From Martelella radicis (GTDB taxonomy: Bacteria > Pseudomonadota > Alphaproteobacteria > Rhizobiales > Rhizobiaceae): a stretch of DNA of 64,000 nt. Below, in pieces: positions 60,172 to 64,000 of the stretch. The stretch is from assembly GCF_014196625.1 (NCBI RefSeq), contig NZ_JACIDZ010000001.1:434001-498000 (forward strand). The letters are read 5' to 3'. How positions within the stretch are numbered: the first letter of the stretch is position 1; each line of letters opens with the position of its first letter. The notes under the pieces were generated by a model, which worked only from the letters and a program-made list of their open reading frames with translations, had not been told where the DNA came from and made no database searches. Both the position numbers and the translations under genes were made by a program.

Positions 60172-61238
60172 TCTTTTCCGTCCTCGGCCGTTATTTCTTC
60201 ATGCGCTATGTCGTGACCGTCGGCTGGTTCTTTTTTGGCGTGATTTCGATTATCTATCTGATCGATTTCTCCGAGGTGATCGGGAATATCTCGTCAGACG
60301 CCGGTCAGGGCACGACCGATGCGATGTTCATCACCCTGCTCCGCCTACCATACATACTCCAGCAGACGATTCCCTTCATCGCGCTGTTTTCCGCAATGGT
60401 GGCGCTGATCGCGCTCAACCGGCGCAACGAGCTGGTCGTCACCCGTTCCGCCGGCATTTCCGTCTGGCAGTTCATTCTGCCCTTCGTCATCGGCGCGGCG
60501 CTTCTGGGCGCGGCCAGCGTCGTCATCCTCAATCCGCTTGCCTCCTTCACCCAGAAGAAGGCGCTCGGCCTCGAGGCGATCGGCCATGGCCAAGATCGCA
60601 CCGTACCCTGGCTGAGGCAGATCTCCGATGGCCAGGACACCATTATCGGCGGGCGCGGAATTGCCGAGAACGGCACGGAGCTTCTGCAGGCCGTGGTGAT
60701 CTATTTCGATGACCAGGGCGGTCTCGTCAAACGGCAGGATGCCGAAAGGGCAGCACTCGAGAATGGCTGGTGGACGCTTTACGACGTAACGGAAACCGAG
60801 GTTGGCGAATTATCCACACATCATGACGAGGTTCGGGTGAAAACCAATCTGGACGAACAATTCGTGCAGCAGAACCTCGTTCAGCCCGACCTTGTCAGCA
60901 TTTTCGCACTGCCGAGACAAATTGACCTCGCGCGTCAGTTCGGGATTTCCACCAAAGCTTTGGAGACCCAATATAACTATTTGTTATCCTTACCATTCCT
61001 TTTAGTCGCTATGACCCTGATAGCGGCCACGGTCTGCCTCAAATTTTCACGCTTTGCGCAGTCGCCGGCTGTTATTTTGGGTGGAATCCTGTCCGGGTTT
61101 CTGCTTTATGTGACAAGTGTTCTTGTAAAGGCGTTTGGCAGCAGCGGAGTTTTGTCGCCGCTTCTTTCGGCCTGGATTCCGGTGGTCGTGGCGATGGCGT
61201 TGGGTCTGACGATATTACTGCATCAGGAGGACGGTTAG
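60168..61238 (+). CDS. lptG: LPS export permease LptG
   Basis: A 356-residue partner of LptF with the same topology: MIFSVLGRYFFMRYVVTVGWFFFGV (TM1), TIPFIALFSAMVALIALNRRNELVVTRSAGIS (coupling helix for LptB), a periplasmic jellyroll, and three C-terminal TM helices ending ISGFLLYVTSVLVKAFGSSGVLSPLLSAWIP-like. It overlaps lptF (ATGA) and shares one base with the lptD start, so all three are translated as a coupled block. lptB and lptC are not in the window. Confidence 0.95.
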   Translation: MIFSVLGRYFFMRYVVTVGWFFFGVISIIYLIDFSEVIGNISSDAGQGTTDAMFITLLRLPYILQQTIPFIALFSAMVALIALNRRNELVVTRSAGISVWQFILPFVIGAALLGAASVVILNPLASFTQKKALGLEAIGHGQDRTVPWLRQISDGQDTIIGGRGIAENGTELLQAVVIYFDDQGGLVKRQDAERAALENGWWTLYDVTETEVGELSTHHDEVRVKTNLDEQFVQQNLVQPDLVSIFALPRQIDLARQFGISTKALETQYNYLLSLPFLLVAMTLIAATVCLKFSRFAQSPAVILGGILSGFLLYVTSVLVKAFGSSGVLSPLLSAWIPVVVAMALGLTILLHQEDG

Positions 61239-63583
61239 TGTCCCGGCGAGTTACGAGTAGATTGCGCCTTGCCGGGCTTCTGGTGCTTGCCAGCGCGTTG
61301 ACGCCAGTCAGCCTGCTCGCGCAGACCGCGGCGCCGGCAAATATCCAGGACGACTACGGCATTTCCGTTCCCGACGATGATTCGGGACCGATGCTGCTGA
61401 CAGCCAACGAACTCATCTACAATCACGATACGCAGAAGGTCTCCGCTGTCGGCGGCGTTCAGATTTACTATGCGGGCTATCGCATGGTCGCCGACAAGGT
61501 TGAATATGACCAGCAGGCCGGCCGGATGATGGCCTATGACGGAATCGAAGTGATCGACCCCGACGGCAACCGTCTGAGGGCAGAGAAGCTCGATGTTACC
61601 GATGACTTCGCCAATGGTTTCCTCGATGCCATCAGCGTGCGCACGCCGGACAATATCGCGATCGCCGGCGAAAGGGCCGAACGCATAGACGGCACCAAGA
61701 TGGTTCTGGAAAACGGGGTTTATACCGCCTGTGTTCCCTGCGCCGAGAACCCGGAAAAGCCGCCCTTCTGGCAGATTCGCGCACAGCGCGTGATCCAGAA
61801 CGGAGAGACTCGTACCGTCAGGCTCGAAAGCCCGCGCTTCCAGCTCCTTGGTCACACGATCGCGATCCTGCCTTCGATCACGGTTCCGGATCCGAGCGTC
61901 AAGCGCAAGCGCGGATTCCTCTTCCCGTCGATGAGCATCGCGGAAAATCTCGGCGTCGGCTTTTCCCTGCCCTATTACATTCCGATCTCACCGAGTTCGG
62001 ATGTCACATTTACCGGAACCGGCTATTCAGAGCAGGGTTTTCTTCTGGAGGCAGAATACCGCAAGCGCTACCGCAACGGCCAGCACACGCTGCGCTTTGC
62101 CGGGATCGACCAGATGGGAAGCAACCGGTTTTCAGGCGGCACCAGTGACGCAGAAGTCGATGGCCGCGCCATGATCGCCTCCACTGGCGAATTCCAGATC
62201 AATCCGCGTTGGGTATTCGGCTGGGACGCGATGGTGCAGACCGACAATAATTTCGCCCGGACCTATTCAATCGACGGCCATGACGACAAGATCTTCAACA
62301 ATCAGGTCTATCTGGAAGGCTTGGGCAAGCGCAGTTCGCTCTCGGTCAAGGCCAATTATTTCGACGTCCAGGACGCCGACAGCCAAAACGCCGCCGAAGG
62401 CAAGCAGGCGATTGTCGTGCCGGTTGTCGACTATGACTATATCGTGCCGGAACCCGTCTTCGGCGGTCAGCTTTCCGTCACCAACAATCTGACAAATATC
62501 GTCCGCGACAAGAATGACGTCGTGCCGACCAGCGTCAACGACCGCTTTCTCGGCCTCAAGGGAAACAGCACTCGTCTGACCAGCGAAGTCGAATGGAAAC
62601 GGACCTTCACAACGGATGACGGCCTTCAGCTGACGCCGCTTCTCGCGGCCCGGGCCGATGGCTATCTGCTGAACGTCGACGACCCGAACCAGATCAATGG
62701 CGGCGCCTATTCCTATGTCGGCAATTTCGTCGATCAGGATGCGGCCGCCCGCGCCATGGTCACGGCGGGTCTGGAAATGAAATATCCGATCCTGATGACC
62801 AACAGCTTCAGCTCGCACATCTTCGAGCCGATCGGTCAGGTCTATGTGCGCCCCGACGAACAATATGCCGGCGGGCTGCCGAACGAGGACGCGCAAAGCT
62901 TCGTGTTCGACGCCCTGACGCTTTTCGATCGCGACAAATTTTCCGGCTATGACCGGGTCGAAGGCGGGACGCGCGCCAATCTCGGCTTTCGTTATCGCGG
63001 CGTCTATGATTCCGGTATTCTGGTCAACGGCCTGTTCGGACAGTCCTTCCAACTCGCGGGAAAGAATTCGTTCGCTTCGCCCGATCTTGCAGGCGTCGGC
63101 ATTGATTCCGGCCTCGAAACGACGCGTTCCGACTATGTCGGCGCAGCATCCGTCTCCTTCCCTTTCGGCCTTTCGTTCACCGGCGGTGCTCGTTTCGACG
63201 AAGAAGACTTTACCTTGCAGCGCACCGACTTCGGCGTCGGTTACAATTCTCGCTGGTTCAACACGGCCCTCGACTACACCAACATCCTAGCCCAGCCCGG
63301 CTACGCCTACAATGTGCGCAACAGTGAGATCAAGTCGACCAGCACGATCCGCCTCAACGACAATTGGGGCGTGTCCGGCTCGCTGACCTACGACCTCGCC
63401 AACAATGTCCTGACCAACCGCTGGGTCGGCCTGACATATGAAGACATCTGCACGATCTTTTCGATTACCTATCAGCAAGACTGGGACAACGACAATCGTG
63501 AAGCGGTTGACTGGACGATCGGCGCCCGGCTCACCTTCCGCACACTTGGCGACATTGTGATCGGCAGCGACTCCTTCAATTGA
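61238..63583 (+). CDS. lptD: LPS-assembly outer membrane protein LptD
   Basis: A 781-residue beta-barrel with a signal peptide (1-29, SLLAQ). The N-terminal OstA/LptA-like jellyroll (about 50-160: LLTANELIYNHDTQKVSAVGGVQIYYAGYRMVADKVEYDQ) receives LPS from the periplasmic bridge. The rest is the 26-strand barrel, with IPISPSSDVTFTGTGYSEQG and the C-terminal IGARLTFRTLGDI. It has only three cysteines (165, 168, 738), while E. coli LptD has four forming two long-range disulfides. It starts with GTG, overlapping the lptG stop by one base. Confidence 0.95.
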   Translation: MSRRVTSRLRLAGLLVLASALTPVSLLAQTAAPANIQDDYGISVPDDDSGPMLLTANELIYNHDTQKVSAVGGVQIYYAGYRMVADKVEYDQQAGRMMAYDGIEVIDPDGNRLRAEKLDVTDDFANGFLDAISVRTPDNIAIAGERAERIDGTKMVLENGVYTACVPCAENPEKPPFWQIRAQRVIQNGETRTVRLESPRFQLLGHTIAILPSITVPDPSVKRKRGFLFPSMSIAENLGVGFSLPYYIPISPSSDVTFTGTGYSEQGFLLEAEYRKRYRNGQHTLRFAGIDQMGSNRFSGGTSDAEVDGRAMIASTGEFQINPRWVFGWDAMVQTDNNFARTYSIDGHDDKIFNNQVYLEGLGKRSSLSVKANYFDVQDADSQNAAEGKQAIVVPVVDYDYIVPEPVFGGQLSVTNNLTNIVRDKNDVVPTSVNDRFLGLKGNSTRLTSEVEWKRTFTTDDGLQLTPLLAARADGYLLNVDDPNQINGGAYSYVGNFVDQDAAARAMVTAGLEMKYPILMTNSFSSHIFEPIGQVYVRPDEQYAGGLPNEDAQSFVFDALTLFDRDKFSGYDRVEGGTRANLGFRYRGVYDSGILVNGLFGQSFQLAGKNSFASPDLAGVGIDSGLETTRSDYVGAASVSFPFGLSFTGGARFDEEDFTLQRTDFGVGYNSRWFNTALDYTNILAQPGYAYNVRNSEIKSTSTIRLNDNWGVSGSLTYDLANNVLTNRWVGLTYEDICTIFSITYQQDWDNDNREAVDWTIGARLTFRTLGDIVIGSDSFN

Positions 63584-63745
63584 CCGGAACGGCATTCCCG
63601 ATCCGATCAATGCCTTGCTTTTGCCCCTAAAATGGACAAAACATTGCCATCGAGAGATGGGCATGGAACCGTTGTATTACATGTCCGCGAACGAAACAGA
63701 CACCTTATGGCTCCACGCCTTGGGAGGGGCGGCAGCCGGCGCAGG

Positions 63746-63763
63746 GCGTATCATCTGATACGC
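63746..63763. other. Hairpin in the lptD-surA gap
   Basis: GCGTATC/GATACGC with a 4-nt loop, extended by an outer CAGGGC/GCCCTG pairing option (63742-63773). There is no T-run. The 256-base gap around it holds no gene that I can support, only the surA promoter or leader. Confidence 0.4.
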
Positions 63764-63839
63764 TCCCGCCCTGCCTGAGGGCCGTATCGGATGCCGAGCG
63801 CCAGCCTGCCGGTGCGCGAGGTTGTTGAAAGGAAAGAAC

Positions 63840-64000
63840 ATGACTGCCGCAAGATTCTCAGTGACCGCCTTTGCCGCCGCCATGATCGCCACGGCAAGCA
63901 TAGTGGGCGTTGCGCCTGCGCCCGCCTTCGCCAAAACCGTCGATATCGCCGTCATCGTCAACAATGTTCCGATCACCAATGACGATATCCAGAAACGGCG
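63840..64000 (+). CDS. surA: Periplasmic chaperone SurA, N-terminus (3' end outside window)
   Basis: Only the first 53 codons are present. The signal peptide (about residues 1-31) ends FAKTVD and is followed by IAVIVNNVPITNDDIQKR, the opening strand-helix of the SurA N-terminal chaperone domain. SurA helps outer-membrane beta-barrels such as the upstream LptD to reach the BAM complex. AAAGGAAAG precedes the ATG. The lptD-surA order is typical in proteobacteria, often followed by pdxA and ksgA. Confidence 0.85.
   Translation, partial: MTAARFSVTAFAAAMIATASIVGVAPAPAFAKTVDIAVIVNNVPITNDDIQKR

Overview
The window reads as chromosome from an alphaproteobacterium of the Rhizobiales/Hyphomicrobiales, most likely near Rhizobiaceae. 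The evidence is the high GC content, the gene orders cysG-DUF2849-cysI-DUF934 and lptF-lptG-lptD-surA, the eukaryotic-type NADP isocitrate dehydrogenase, the IalB-family protein, the PHO-box, FNR-box and FMN-riboswitch styles, and typical rhizobial intergenic hairpins. The genus cannot be settled from sequence alone; Martelella-like is a guess. The region is housekeeping core genome with small accessory islands. I see no rRNA, tRNA, transposase, prophage, CRISPR array or replication origin.

Layout. 1-6.2 kb: the gyrA 3' end, a methyltransferase, then coaD, two tandem cyclophilins (one exported, one cytoplasmic), queA and tgt. 6.3-12 kb: a MerR-controlled short-chain dehydrogenase, an IalB-like secreted protein and a MacA-MacB-type export system. 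12-17 kb: ferredoxin-NADP reductase and the sulfite-reduction/siroheme operon. 17-21 kb: a deaminase, mazG and a large exported phytase-like esterase. 21-27.7 kb: a riboflavin transporter behind an FMN riboswitch, then HU, Lon, ClpX and ClpP. 28-35 kb: a diguanylate cyclase, metY, a cysteine-rich protein behind a perfect FNR box, small proteins, poxB and a ThrE-type exporter. 35.6-39.7 kb: a PHO box and pstSCAB without phoU or phoB. 39.9-43.7 kb: a Fic-like protein with a degenerate active site, an AcuI-type reductase, and psuK-psuG. 43.9-52 kb: icd, two GSTs, metH and an AGE-family isomerase. 52-58 kb: argC, a LigB-type dioxygenase, cox15/ctaA, a small HTH protein, holC and pepA. 58-64 kb: a PAP2 phosphatase followed by lptF-lptG-lptD and the start of surA, an outer-membrane biogenesis block.

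How the genes relate. Sulfur metabolism recurs (fpr, cysI, cysG, metY, metH). Phosphate acquisition is represented by pst with its PHO box and possibly by the phytase-like gene, which also has three 11-bp-spaced PHO-like repeats. Envelope functions cluster at the right end. The most interesting signals are motif-level departures in ordinary genes: a tRNA-guanine transglycosylase lacking three of its four zinc ligands, a Fic-like fold with Gln in place of the catalytic His, a PAP2 enzyme with SGE in place of SGH, and a pseudouridine kinase fused to a winged-helix DNA-binding domain. I found no clear multi-gene system that is wholly undescribed.
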